A DNA stretch of 64,000 bases, from contig OX392545.1 in the NCBI GenBank assembly GCA_947623455.1, positions 28,905,001 to 28,969,000 on the forward strand, given 5' to 3'. Origin of the DNA: Mimachlamys varia (lineage: Eukaryota; Mollusca; Bivalvia; Pectinida; Pectinidae). The notes beneath the pieces were generated by a model. It had not been told where the DNA came from. It made no database searches and worked only from the letters and a program-made list of their open reading frames with translations. The position numbers and the translations under genes were made by a program. Below are positions 12,650 to 23,909 of this stretch, in pieces. How positions within the stretch are numbered: position 1 is the stretch's first letter; each line of letters opens with the position of its first letter.

Positions 12650-13550
12650 ATTGAATTTATTTCTACTTGTTTGACGCTGAGCATTGTGGGAATGGAACAA
12701 CTGGTTCACTAGTTGGCACTCAACACATATACTCATGTTGTATGCACTGGCAGTCCGTCTTTCAATTACAAGATCTTGACATACGTCATATTAAATAAAA
12801 CAAAACCTTTACCGAGACCATTGTACTTTATCGATACTGTACTTTAATCTGGGTAGTCATAAACAGTTCCCCTGTTAACGTCCCGGTGAAATTGACACTG
12901 TAATCTGTGTATTAGCAGAACATTACACATACGCCTTGCATAAACATTATTTAACTGAAACGCAGTATATCCGTAACAAGCTCATATCGTCATGGAATTT
13001 CCCCAACAGAAGTTTTCTGTTTGTTCAACGTTACGGGTTATTATAAATACCCCAGGAAGGTAAAATATAAGAATGAATATCGTCCATCATATCGGATTCA
13101 ATTGCCCACATCAAACACCGGTCTTTCATCAAAATATCATTTACAAGTTGTGTTAACGTGCAGCCACACCCACTACAGGTCGTCTAATGACAACTGTAAT
13201 ATTGTGTAACAGCCCTTGTAAAACAGTTTCCTGGTCGATATAATGAGAATGTAATGCGCACCAAGATGTAACACCGTAGTATAGTGGACTGTACTATACT
13301 TAGCAAACGTGTGTCTAGATCTTACAAGAGGTAACCCTGTAATTCACTAGACTTTTCATTTCATTTCAACACATTTTTATTGACAGAAGATGTTACAAGT
13401 CAATGTAGATAAAATAGCAGGCAAAGCCTATATTAATTCTCTCCACTAGATGGCCAAAGTAAACTTACAAAATTAATTTAGAATTGATATGACAATTAGG
13501 GAAAAAATGATATGAAAAGCTAGTGCAACATAGGGTAAAGGAAGGTAATC
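12650..13550. other. Non-coding stretch
   Basis: AT-rich, no gene, tRNA or repeat recognised apart from short AT tracts. Confidence 0.4.
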
Positions 13551-13558
13551 CTTTAAAG

Positions 13559-13740
13559 AGGAAGGGGGAGGTCATAAAATACACTCTCACACTTCATACA
13601 CACTTGACACACCATAGGAAGGGGGAGGTAAGTCATAAAATACACTCTCACACTTCATACACACTTGACACACCATAGGAAGGGGGAGGTAAGTAATAAA
13701 ATACACTCTCACACTTCATACACACTTGACACACCATGCA
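13559..13740 (+). repeat. 61-bp minisatellite, three copies
   Basis: Unit contains GGAAGGGGGAGGTAAGTCAT, AAAATACACTCTCACACTTC and ATACACACTTGACACACCAT. The first unit lacks the TAAG of the others. Confidence 0.92.
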
Positions 13741-13744
13741 CATT

Positions 13745-14840
13745 ACATTATATAATTACATTATAATATTACAAGATTATCAACAGTAATTGACAGACTG
13801 GCCCAAAATCCTTGTGCATAGACTAGACTAGACTTTTCAAACGAGTGCACTAGAAATAACAGTGCTTTATCATTTATACAAACTGCATTTGTATATACTA
13901 AATTATATTGGCTTTCTATAGGTTTTCGTTATCTCTGACGTCATTTTGCATCCTACTATAGTTCCTGTAAGAAGCAGAACCAACCTCATTTAACAGTGAG
14001 AAGTCAACAAACAATTTCTAGAATATGAATGGAGATAATTGATACTTAGAAAATGCATAAGCATCATCAAATCCAAAAACAAAAAACCGATTCAACTAAG
14101 GAACAAAATATGAACAGATTTACACTGAGATCCTTTAAACTTACAAAAGATTAAGATAATGTGATCGGAAACGCTAATCGTTCCATTTAAAAAATCTAGA
14201 TTGTTTGTTCTCGCTCAATGTTGACGCTATCCACAAAAAGACATGTCTTTTTTATCTGTTTCATTAACAAACGATATAATCACGTTATTTAAGAACAATC
14301 GAATTAACATTGCTGAGTGTTTGACAGACTATCCGCACGTTACTTCAGTTTATCATAGCTATGCCAAAATCAAATTTAACATTTTATAAGTTATTTAATA
14401 TATAGGGAAGTTAGTAAGTTTTTTTACGCTTCGGTATTCTCTCATTTATTTACAGTGGTGTTTAAACAGTTTGTTACGCTCGACAGGTTTTCTCTATGGT
14501 GACGCGTTGTTGTCGCTGTGCAGCTTTAATGAATGCTAATAAAAATGTGTCCATTAATCGACTAATGTACCTAACAGGTGTTTGCGACGTTGGTTCTTTA
14601 AGTAATGCTCATAAGCGCTACAACATTGTGATCATATTCTTAGAGGTATGCTAATCCTTGCGTAAATTACCCCCTCTCCCAACCTTCGCTTGCTCCTGTG
14701 TTGTACAAAAGGCAGTATAACGACAGTGTAGTTATCGAAGCGTCACGTTTAAAATGTATTCAACTGACATTACCACGAGGAAATGTTCTAAAATCATTTT
14801 TACAATGTTCTGGCACTTTTCCTCTTAACATAGTACTCTA
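13745..14840. other. Non-coding stretch with a family A end fragment
   Basis: AT-rich. ACGCTTCGGTATTCTCTCAT near 14427-14450 is a short reverse remnant of family A. Nothing else recognised. Confidence 0.4.
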
Positions 14841-14846
14841 TAAACA

Positions 14847-15010
14847 TGGGTGGTCGGATGGTGCAGTGGATAGCGCACTTGCCCTTCACCAAGGCGGCCG
14901 GGTTTCGATTCCCGGACCGGACGTGAAAAGGTATGGGGCAACCTGCCCGACCACGTGTGTTTTCTCCGTGTTTTCCAGTTTTCTCCCACAATAGGACCCC
15001 TAGCGCGCTA
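14847..15010 (+). repeat. tRNA-derived SINE, copy 1
   Basis: Head GGTGGTCGGATGGTGCAGTG then GATAGCGC (A-box), GGGTTTCGATTCCCGG (B-box), and a body with CGTGTGTTTTCTCCGTG. It shares head and body with 56532-56710. Confidence 0.8.
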
Positions 15011-15448
15011 ACATCCGGGCCAACAAGAGTGATTAATATAAGTTAAACTACTTGTGTCATAATTGTTGTAAAAAAAATAATGGTTATATTTTACTCTAAA
15101 AACAATATATGACTAATACAAAATTGATATCCTAACGTTGTGGACGGATCATAAAAGTCATATGATCTCAAAAATATGCATACATTACGCAATTAGGTGT
15201 AATAGATAAGTTTCCAGGCGCTTATCCCGAAGATCAACAAATCCAAAATCTTAAAATCGATAATTTTGTACTAGTTCATTTCAACAGTAACGGCCACATG
15301 GAGCAACACCTTAAAGCAGTAGGAATAGATAAAAAAGTGAATTGACAAGGAGTAATTTACCTCAGAAAAACGGAAGGGTATTACATAAAAAAGTTTTGAA
15401 CAATGAACCAACTAAACAGAAAAGAATGAGGAAGAGTACGGGAAAAGA

Positions 15449-15476
15449 TGACGTCAACTTTCCAACTGTGACGTCA
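15449..15476 (+). promoter_or_regulatory. Two perfect CRE sites upstream of the fucosyltransferase
   Basis: The palindrome TGACGTCA occurs at 15449-15456 and again at 15469-15476, exactly 20 bp apart. They lie about 430 bp upstream of the proposed start codon, before a more GC-rich stretch (about 15540-15894) that probably contains the 5' UTR. CREB/ATF factors bind this octamer. A promoter here is inferred from position; I see no clear TATA box. Confidence 0.5.
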
Positions 15477-15539
15477 TAATACTGTGGTGAAAGTGGATTT
15501 TTGTCGTCTGCGGTTTGAACAGTTACGTTCAATTCCGTA

Positions 15540-15887
15540 AGGAATTTGTAGTATTATGTGACTCTGTAGTGGGTTTGGCTTTTTCCAGGTGTGCTAACCC
15601 TTAGTCGCGAAATAGTAGTACTCTGGGATGGATGTCTGCCCGGGTATTTTCAGTTTATCTGTTATGAGGCCATCTTGCCGGGTTAGCCGGGGACAGTCAC
15701 CGAGTCTCTTACATTACGGATGTTATTCCGGGTATTTACACTAAGGGTCAAGGTCAGGGCTAATTAAGCCGCACACGGGAGAGACTGAACCTCGCCACTT
15801 CCTTACCGGGATTTGGTCTTTACAAACGCTTTGAAAACAAAGTGACTTAGCTTAGTGATACGGCTACGTTCTGAAACCGGAGCGGGT
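15540..15887 (+). other. Probable 5' UTR exon of the fucosyltransferase
   Basis: This stretch is more GC-rich than its surroundings and ends in an ATG followed by a strong GTAAGT donor that gives a perfect in-frame join to the coding exon. The transcription start is unknown. Short upstream ATGs occur (for example near 15628). Confidence 0.4.
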
Positions 15888-16127
15888 ATGCATGGTAAGT
15901 TTTATTAGATAGTTGACACTATCATATATCATAACATGATGATGATGAAGATAACATGATGATGATGATGATGATGATAACATGATGATGATAACATGCG
16001 GATGATGATGATGATAACATGATAATGATGATGATAACACGATGATGATAATTATAACATGATGATGATAACATGATGATGATTATGATGATGATGATGA
16101 TAACATGATGATGATGATGATGATAAC

Positions 16128-16182
<55 letters not shown>

Positions 16183-17712
16183 CAACATGACGACGACGAC
16201 GATGATGATGATGATGATAATGCTGATTATGATGATAACATGATGATGATGATGATGATGATGATAACATGATAATGCTGATTATGATGATAACATGATG
16301 ATGATGATGATTATGATAATAACATGATGATGATGATGATGATGATGATAACATGATGATGATGATGATGATGATAACAATTGTCATGATGATGATAGCA
16401 TGATGATAACATGATGATGATGATGATTATGATGATAACATGATGATGATGATAACATGATGATGATAACATGATGATAATGATGATGATGATAACAATT
16501 GTCATGATGATGATAGCATGATGATAATATGATGATGATGAACATGATCATGATGATGATTATGATGTTAACATGATGATGATGATGATAACATTTTTGT
16601 TTTTATCAGTAAGTGATTTGTATGTTGGCAGGTATTACCGATGGCGGATCCTGAAACTTCTACTACTGACAATTCTGCTGTTTGTTATCTACAAAGTGGT
16701 ACTCTCCTCTCTGTTTGGGGAACAGAAATCATCCGCAGTCGTATGGAATGCTCTCAAGTGGGAACCGCAACAGGAAAATGTAGAAGTACATTACTATAAC
16801 AAACCACCGTCGGTGTCGCTGCAAGCATTCAGTAAGTGCCCGGATCGCTGTTCTATGACACATGGCAAGTCCAATTACGAAAATAAAAGAATCGTTATTT
16901 TCCATGGACCAGATTTGAGTGGGGAACCACCAAAAAAATATCCCGGACAGCTTTGGATTATGCAAGCAATGGAACCACCAACGTATTTTGCAAACCAATT
17001 AAAATCTTGGAAACGCGTGTTCAATTGGACTCTCGTCCATCGTCGGGATTCCGATGTGTTCACACCATACGGTTCGTATGCACCAGTAAGGTCAAATTCA
17101 GACAAAGTCACCACAAAGTTTGATTGGGATTCTAAAGACAAGATGGCAGCTTGGTTCGTTTCCCACTGTAACGTGCAAAGCCGTCGCGAGGAATATGTGC
17201 ATCAACTACAACGAGATGTAAGCGTGCATATTTATGGCAAATGCGGCAACATGAGTTGTCCTCGCTCAACCCACAAGGATTGTCTGAATAAACTTCAAAG
17301 GGAGTATAAATTTTATTTGGCGTTCGAGAACAGTCTCTGTGCAGATTACCTCACAGAAAAAATTGCTAAGCTGTTCCAGGATAACCTGGCTATAATACCG
17401 GTTGTCAGGGGAACCGGAGACCTGTACAAGATGCACCTTCCTCCTGGTTCATACATTAGTGCACATGACTACACCATTAAGGGCCTCGCTCAGAAAATGA
17501 AATCCATTTCACAGAGCCGAACAGAGTTTGAGAAATATTTTGCCTGGCGGAACAAATATTATGTTGAAGAAGTCGATATATTTTATTGCGATCTTTGTAA
17601 AAAGTTGCATAGCGCCCACAAATACAGGCGTTTGTATGAATCAGTTACTGATTGGCTGTTTGACCATCCAGACCACAGGAACTGTCGTGAACCAGTTGAT
17701 ATTCCTAAATAA
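15888..17712 (+). CDS. Alpha-1,3-fucosyltransferase, GT10 family, two exons
   Basis: Golgi type II glycosyltransferase that moves fucose from GDP-fucose onto GlcNAc-containing glycans. I propose exon 1 coding bases 15888-15894 (ATG CAT G, then donor GTAAGT) and exon 2 16610-17712 (acceptor TTTTTATCAG). Together they give exactly 370 codons, starting M-H-V-S-D-L-Y. The unspliced frame instead starts with a run of Met from the microsatellite, which is unlikely to be the real N-terminus. Residues about 16-38 are the signal anchor (LKLLLLTILLFVIYKVVLSS). GT10 marks are HRRDSDVFTPYG, FVSHCNVQSRREEYV, YGKCG, the signature FYLAFENSLCADYLTEK (about 238-253), IPVVRGTGDLYKMHLPPGSY and a C-terminal CDLC. 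N-glycosylation sites NWT and NMS are present. Length is normal. Acceptor specificity cannot be read from sequence. Confidence 0.92.
15936..16590 (+). repeat. (ATG)n microsatellite with ATAACATG interruptions, in the fucosyltransferase intron
   Basis: About 650 bp of imperfect GAT/ATG triplets broken at semi-regular intervals by GATAACATG, with a longer repeated block ending ACAATTGTCATGATGATGATAGC (seen twice, near 16376 and 16495). It fills almost all of the intron 15895-16609. Open frames across it on both strands (poly-Met/Ser/Ile/His) are artefacts. Confidence 0.95.
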
Positions 17713-17870
17713 TGTATAAGTTGCATTTGACAAACACAAAAATGATCATCCTCGATCGATATTCTTTCTCCGGTCGATAAATCCGTGTTCGACAAAAAAA
17801 ACAACTAAACCTGAAAATGGCTAAAACTCTATCCAAATTAAACGTCTTATCATAAATGGTATTTTGATGA

Positions 17871-17876
17871 AATAAA
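17871..17876 (+). terminator. Candidate poly(A) signal of the fucosyltransferase
   Basis: AATAAA 159 nt after the stop codon at 17712, in AT-rich DNA; the first canonical hexamer after the gene. Confidence 0.5.
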
Positions 17877-17879
17877 AAT

Positions 17880-19855
17880 ACAATATGCAAATGACCGCTG
17901 CCGATATAATAATTTTGACGTCAAAATGATAATATTAGATACAAAATGTACCACTGCCTATTTTAAGAATGCTGCTGTGTCAATTCATTTAAAAAAACAA
18001 GCATGCTATATGCATAAATGCGTACTCGATCTGAATTTTAATATTTTATTTTACTTGTGTAATGTTTGTGGTGTTTTATGTAGTAACGGTAGTAGGGAGG
18101 AAATATTAAGCGTAATATCTGACATTTGGTGGTGAATTTATACTGTGGGTGATTCTATGAGGGTTAAGTTAAAAAAAATGATGATTTTCAAAGTAAACAT
18201 TAAGGTTATTGTATTTCATCATCAACATTTGCATTGTAGGGATTAGAGATTAATATATTATATTTTATGTATATATAATTTTTTTTTTTTTATAAATCTT
18301 TAGATTTACTAAGTTGTGATAACATTACAGTTACATTCAGTATGCTTGAAAGCATTGGCGAAAATTGTATTCATATCTCATACTAACATTAGCCTCATCA
18401 CATGCAAATAGCGTGTGGTAGTAATACTGAACAATATATAAATTATAATTATTTTTTTCAAGTAAGATGTTTGAAATAAAAAAACAAATAGTTAAAAAGA
18501 ATCCCTTGAAAATACAGTGACAACAAATACTGTCATGTTTAGATAAAATGTTACCAAATGCAAGCGTTGTGTACGGCACCTGAAGTTACGCTGTCGCTTA
18601 CTATTCGCCGTCAAGCCATCAGAACTTTTCTTCTACCCGTGTTATTATTAATAAACACGATCCATGTTAATATGTAGAAACATTCAATATTGTAACTGTC
18701 CTCTTAAAGTTCAAAACATAAAAATCACTCCAAAAATCTCACAGAATAAATGTTGTAGATGGAACTACATTTTGCTTCGGTTGTTGTAATGACGTTTCGA
18801 AGACCGCGTCACGAACTGTGTAACACTTTCCCGCGAAAACGGCTGTTCTCTCAGCGACGTCACTACCGGGTAAAAACATGAAAAAATGCATTTTTTTATT
18901 ATGGTGTGCATTAACAGATAAGATAAAAAATGATCTTAATGATTATGCTAACGCGATTCATGGAATATGTCTCAAGAAGCCAATGTTGTTATGACCTCAT
19001 GAATGTTAAAAAATAAATTTCATTCCTTAAATAGCTTTTACATTCATCATTAGTACATTGTGCGTGTGTTGCTGTATAAATTACTGATGTTATGTTGTAT
19101 CAAAGCTCTTCATTGGTATCATATGTGTTAGTAACAAACCTACTTTCATTTGCTAAGCTTTGCCTTTATTTTGTTTCGTCTTAAAGTAGCCTGCAGTTGG
19201 GAAAACCGGAAACACGTCAAAATCACGCCATACTTGGCCTTCAACGGTTATTTTCTGGAGGGTGAACAGTTACTGAAAAATCTTGCCAGACTTTGCATTT
19301 CTCTTTTCTTTGGTGCTTCGTGAGTCTTTAATATTATTTGCCAGAGTATATCTTATATCATCAAACATAACAAGCATTTAGCCGATAGTCATACGCATAA
19401 CTCTACCTTTTATTATTCTTTTTCCATCGTCTTAAATCTCATCAGTTTTTGATTTTCCATTTTTGAGAATATCATCGAAAAAAAAAAAATCACAGAAATG
19501 GTATGATCATTATATAACTTGTTAATGCATTGCATTTGAAAACAACAACGATTTTTTAGACAATAAATCCATAATTTCAATGCCATCTTTCATCAACGTA
19601 TTTCTTTTTTTTTCAAAACGTGTACTGATCTACACTAGTTAAAATTAGAAACTGCTGGATTCTTTGTTCTGTTTTAAAAAATATATATATTTTTTTTAAT
19701 TATATTGCATTGACTACTGTGTGTATACATTTACGCATTTAAAATCTTTCAAAGGGGATAACAAACTATTTATGTACAAGAAATTGAAACTTGAAACAGG
19801 AATTTCAACACAAACCATATGTTTAAAACATTGGAGGCATCAATCCAAGATCAGA
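17880..19855. other. Non-coding stretch after the fucosyltransferase
   Basis: Very AT-rich with poly-T runs. A slightly GC-richer patch at 18780-18870 contains TGACGTTT and GACGTCA but no linked coding frame. Confidence 0.4.
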
Positions 19856-19858
19856 TAA

Positions 19859-20056
19859 TACCAAAGCGTCTTCTGCCTCATCGACGTCGATGAAGCAGAT
19901 GACGCGTACTCTTCCGGAACACCTGGTCTTATTCTCTTGTGAATTTCCGAGAGTCCCCATGTAAATCTTTCCTTTGTTCCTATTTTGCCCCTAAATCACC
20001 GATTTTAAGTTCGGATTATGGTTTTGTTGACGCTTTGGTATTCTCTGATTTTTTTA
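19859..20056 (-). repeat. Dispersed repeat family A copy with internal hairpin
   Basis: Reverse copy of the first half. At its broken end GTCTTCTGCCTCATCGACG is directly followed by its reverse complement TCGATGAAGCAGATGACGC, forming a hairpin of about 20 bp. Confidence 0.8.
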
Positions 20057-20219
20057 TACAAAGTCTTGACAAGTTTGACCTTGAATCAGTCTGTGGTCGA
20101 AATTATCACACTGCAATTCAAAGTCTATAAAATGTATAATGTGGTAAGTGTATCTCAATTATGAAACTAAATACATCAGAAGATGAAATCATGTTAACAT
20201 TTTAGATGTCTTAACTAAT

Positions 20220-20335
20220 GATTATGAGAGACGCACACATGCTGCATCTTTTAAAGTTAGTAAAAGATACAGTATGCCGAAAAAATGAATTAACTGGATC
20301 ATACCGTTGCTGTTCTGACGTTTTACAAAGAACTT
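20220..20335 (-). repeat. Dispersed repeat family B, copy 2
   Basis: Reverse copy with CATGCTGCATCTTTTAAA and ACAGTATGCCG; the end is degraded. Confidence 0.7.
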
Positions 20336-20591
20336 GCATATTTATAAAATAGTCTTTAGAACTGAGGAGACAATCTTCTAATACTGAATTACCTTTTTAA
20401 TTCTTATATATATTTGTTTGGGTAAGTTTTTAATTCAAATTGCTTATGCAATTATAAATGTGCAATAAAAGATTTACTTTAAAATTGTGGTTTTGTAATT
20501 ATGTAATGAGTTAATTTTTTCCGTTGATCTCAATTATTCTTTGGTTATGATGGCTTGTATATGATTTTCGTCTTTTCGATTTGTAGCCCTC

Positions 20592-20775
20592 AAAAATAAA
20601 CGCCAAGCGAAAAATCCCAGAATGATGCTAAAGTGCCAAAGGGAAAATACGAAAAGATGAAAAACAAATAAAGCAAAATTTCGTCTTGTTGTATTTAGTA
20701 GTGGCGGGTTTCGTCTGTTCCCTTTGGCTTGTTTTCGTCCTTTCTTTATTTCGTTTTTACGCTTGGCGTTATTTC
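20592..20775. repeat. Foldback (MITE-like) element
   Basis: Terminal inverted repeats AAATAAACGCCAAGCG at the left and CGCTTGGCGTTATTT at the right, extended inward by CCAAAGGG and CCCTTTGG. About 185 bp with no coding capacity. Confidence 0.75.
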
Positions 20776-21483
20776 ACAGGCAACAAAGTAGAATGACGAA
20801 GAGTTATGTATCAACCACCATTTTTGATACCTAGAGGGAAGAGTGCAGATGATTTGATTCGTTTTCAATGCGGGAGACGTGGTTGAGAGTTTGACATGAA
20901 TCGAATCTGGCCATCTTGATAAAGACGAACATGTGATCTACTGACCCATAAATTATGTGATGTATACACACAAAATTAGTTTTACCTTAGCTGTACATGA
21001 GAGAAAAAATGTTTTCTGATGCGAAAATAGTCCAGTAGATACATTTTAACTAATCATCAATAAGTTATACATAATTGAGACCTGGCCCTCGCGGCTTCAC
21101 TATCGATATCTATATTTTTGAGCTAATACGTACAACATTAGAGATCTGCGGAGTAAAGCTACACGAGCAATCATAGGAAAAACAATAATGAAAAGCTATA
21201 ATGTAATGTTACTTAACAGGAAATTGTTACTTTTGAAAGGGTCGAAATATAATGCAAACTTTCTGTAAACTCTTATACATGATAGTTTTAAAAGTCAGAA
21301 ATAGTACCTGAAATGATGAGTGAACGGGAAGATGCAACCGAGTCATCGGTACTCATGACGATTTGTTCCTCAACATGAATACCAATAAGATGTTCAATGA
21401 AATGATCAAAGATAACACAGACAATCAGTTTGGTAATTTGACTTGAAGATAAGGCAAATGATATTTAAAAGTTAAATGCCAAG

Positions 21484-21982
21484 ATGAACATTGGAATTAA
21501 GCAGTTAAGACCCAAGTCGTTGAATGAGTCTGTAGGATTAACGGCTGAGATAGATTCGTTCTGTAAGATGGAAAGGACAGAAGGGATGAAAGGAAGTACA
21601 AAATCCGTTGTGATCACTTATCAAGATACCCGAGAGATGGATGCTAACAATACTTGGGTCCTGACGTTAGGTAAAGAAATGCATGATTAAAAATCAACGG
21701 AGAGAGATAGACGGAGAAATAGTTTAAAAGGACCAGAATAAACACTCATCTGTTACGTTAAAGAACGTTACAGTGTGCGGTGTTACAACTGTCAGAAACG
21801 GAGTCACATGAAGAGGAAATGTCCGAAATATTTAGCAAAGGACATCAATGTTAAAACATCAAACGCATGTCACTTACGGTATTTACAAGAGTGTAAAGGT
21901 GCAGAGGCAGGGCTTTTTATAAAGTTGGAATAAATTGAGTCCAGGCTAAATTCCTGATAGACATAGAGGATACTGTGTTAAT
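21484..21982 (+). pseudogene. Decayed Ty3/gypsy-type gag and protease fragment
   Basis: Fragments read like the end of a retrotransposon gag: a helix-like EIDSFCKMERTEG segment near 21550, then a CCHC zinc knuckle CYNCQKRSHMKRKC at 21781-21822 (spacing C-x2-C-x4-H-x4-C). Downstream, in a different frame and after in-frame stops, AKFLIDIEDTVLIV (about 21938-21985) corresponds to the protease active-site region, with the catalytic Asp-Thr/Ser-Gly triad lost. Several stops and a frame change make it non-functional. No reverse transcriptase, integrase or LTR is recognised in the window. The SINE-head array begins within the protease remnant. Confidence 0.7.
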
Positions 21983-22660
21983 AGTCCTCCACCTCTGGGC
22001 CGCGGTGGCCGAGTGGTTAAGGTGTCTCGACATTCTACCACTAGCCCTTTACGTCTGGGCCGCGGTGGCCGAGTGGTTAAGGTGTCTCGATATTCTACCA
22101 CTAGCCCTTTACCTCTGGGCCGCGGTGGCCGAGTGGTTAAGTTGTCTCGACATTCTACCACTAGCCCTCGACCTCTGGGCCGCGGTGGCCGAGTGGTAAA
22201 GGTGTCCCGACATTCTACCACTAGCCCTTTACGTCTGGGCCGCGGTGGCCGAGTGGTTAAGGTGTCTCGATATTCTACCACTAGCCCTTTACCTCTGGGC
22301 CCCGGTGGCCAAGTGGTAAAGGTGTCCCGACATCCTACCACTAGCCCTCGACCTCTGGGCCGCGGTGGCCGAGTGGTAAAGGTGTCCCGACATTCTACCA
22401 CTAGCCCTCGACCTCTGGGCCACGGTGGCCGAGTGGTAAAGGTGTCCCGACATTCTACCACTAGTCCTTCATCTCTGGTCCGCGGTGACCAAGTGGTAAA
22501 GGTGTCCCGACATTCTACCAATAGTCCTCCATCTCTGGGACGCGGTGGCCGAGTGGTAAAGGTGTCTCGACATTCTACCACTAGCCCTCCACTTCTGGGC
22601 CGCGTTGGCATAGTGGTAAAGTGTCCCGACATTCTACCACTAGCCCTCCACCTCTGTGTT
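21983..22660 (+). repeat. 11-unit, 60-bp array of a tRNA-derived SINE head
   Basis: Units start at 22000 and every 60 bp to 22600. Each contains CGCGGTGGCCGAGTGGTTAA or a close variant, which is a tRNA-Ser/Leu-like start with a pol III A-box, then GACATTCTACCACTAGCCCT. Only after the last unit does a B-box-like GCGAGTTCGGAAT appear. Units 1-3 and 4-6 show the same order of tail variants (TTTACGT, TTTACCT, CTCGACC), indicating 180-bp higher-order blocks. Because 60 is a multiple of three, long frames are open on both strands but are not genes. Confidence 0.9.
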
Positions 22661-23225
22661 GCGAGTTCGGAATGTGCAATATTGTTTCAGTTGGCCTTTC
22701 GATCGATATAATGTAAGCATTGCATCAATCTTATACCACGTGCCGTATGTAGAAAGACGATTCGTACCTCTATCAACAGTGTAGTCTACCGAAATAGTAT
22801 CCATGCATTCGTGTTCTTATGTCACGCCGTGCTTTATATCAGTGATATTCCTCACAAAAACCTGTAAAACGAATGCCCCGTATCCCGCTTTATTGCAACC
22901 ACCATAAATGCAATGTGTCCGAAATCATAAAAAATACATGTTACTTCACTCTGCACATGTTTTTTTTAGAATCATCTTGATCGATATACATGTATACTCA
23001 ACTCTTGATGATTGAAGTCCCGAATCAATCATAGACAGTTCCATGTGTATATGCCACCCTTGCGATCATTGAATACAGTTTGCATCTTTTTTGCAAGAAA
23101 AGGACATTCATCAATAAACTGGTAGGGAAGTAACAGCTTCACAACAGCTTACTTAATACTAGCACGCAGTGAGCTAGTCTAACCGATTGACCAATAACCA
23201 TGAATTTAATACGCTGAAAAAGTAA
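22660..23225. other. Non-coding stretch
   Basis: AT-rich, no structure recognised beyond a possible decayed tRNA-like patch near 23160-23200. Confidence 0.4.
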
Positions 23226-23228
23226 CAG

Positions 23229-23475
23229 ATAATAAGACCAGGTATTCCGGAAGAGAAAGCGTCTTCTGCTTCACCGATGACAACCGCCATGTAAATCTTT
23301 TTAATATCCAAGTAAACATCAAGTTCTCAAAATGAGAATCGAGTATCATTGCCAATCACAAGTAAACACACCAATGAGCATATTAAAAAAGCCCATCTTC
23401 AGATCACTTTAAGATACAGAATATTTCTCAATATGACAAAGATGGCTACCATAAAAATTGCCCATAGTTCTGTAA
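23229..23475 (+). repeat. Dispersed repeat family A, 3' part
   Basis: Starts at AATAAGACCAGGTATTCCGG and runs to CTCAATATGACAAAGATGGC. A reverse-oriented 5' part of the same family lies at 23853-23908, beyond a poly-C tract at 23831-23849. Confidence 0.8.
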
Positions 23476-23830
23476 ACATTTTTTGTCACTGTAAAAGACA
23501 GGTAACCTTTACTTTTTGTGGTCGAATCAATTGGGTTCGACTCTTTGTCAAGAAGTTGACAATGCTTTCCTTTTTGGCAAGATAATAATAAAAACAAAAA
23601 ACAATGGAATGCTTGAATGCAAAGTTATTTTATTAGCATAACAGAAAATATAGAGTACCCTTCTAATATGTGAAAAAGTAATATTTAAGTTTATATACAT
23701 GTTCCATAAAACTTTCCAACAAAATACCAAAAATAGTAAACGTAGTGAAATCAAACTATAATAACTAAGGTCTTTAGGTTTTGTTGATTAAATTAAAAAG
23801 ATTGATTACTGATATCACTTTTTACATATC

Positions 23831-23849
23831 TCCCCCCCCCCCCCCCCCT
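23831..23849. repeat. Poly-C tract
   Basis: About 19 uninterrupted C residues in AT-rich DNA; the true length may be uncertain in the assembly. Confidence 0.85.
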
Positions 23850-23852
23850 AGT

Positions 23853-23908
23853 TGAATCGGTTTTGAGTTCGGATTATGGTTTAGGTGACGCTTCAATGCT
23901 TACTTTTT
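23853..23908 (-). repeat. Dispersed repeat family A, short 5' fragment
   Basis: Reverse copy: TTTTGAGTTCGGATTATGGT followed by GACGCTTCAATGC. Confidence 0.65.
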
Positions 23909-23909
23909 A

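Noticed and set aside
14847..15010. Functional tRNA gene
   Set aside because: A- and B-boxes are present but the cloverleaf cannot be closed and a SINE body follows, also found at 56532-56710.
15922..16505. Long Ser/His/Ile-rich frames on the minus strand
   Set aside because: They are translations of the (ATG)n/(CAT)n microsatellite.
21973..22655. A cluster of functional tRNA-Ser genes
   Set aside because: Units have the tRNA-like 5' part and A-box but no anticodon arm, variable arm or acceptor stem; only one degenerate B-box is present.
21946..22711. Open frames of more than 220 codons on both strands in the SINE-head array
   Set aside because: The 60-bp period is a multiple of three, so any frame free of stops in one unit stays open. 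The repeated peptides have no domain and both strands are equally open.
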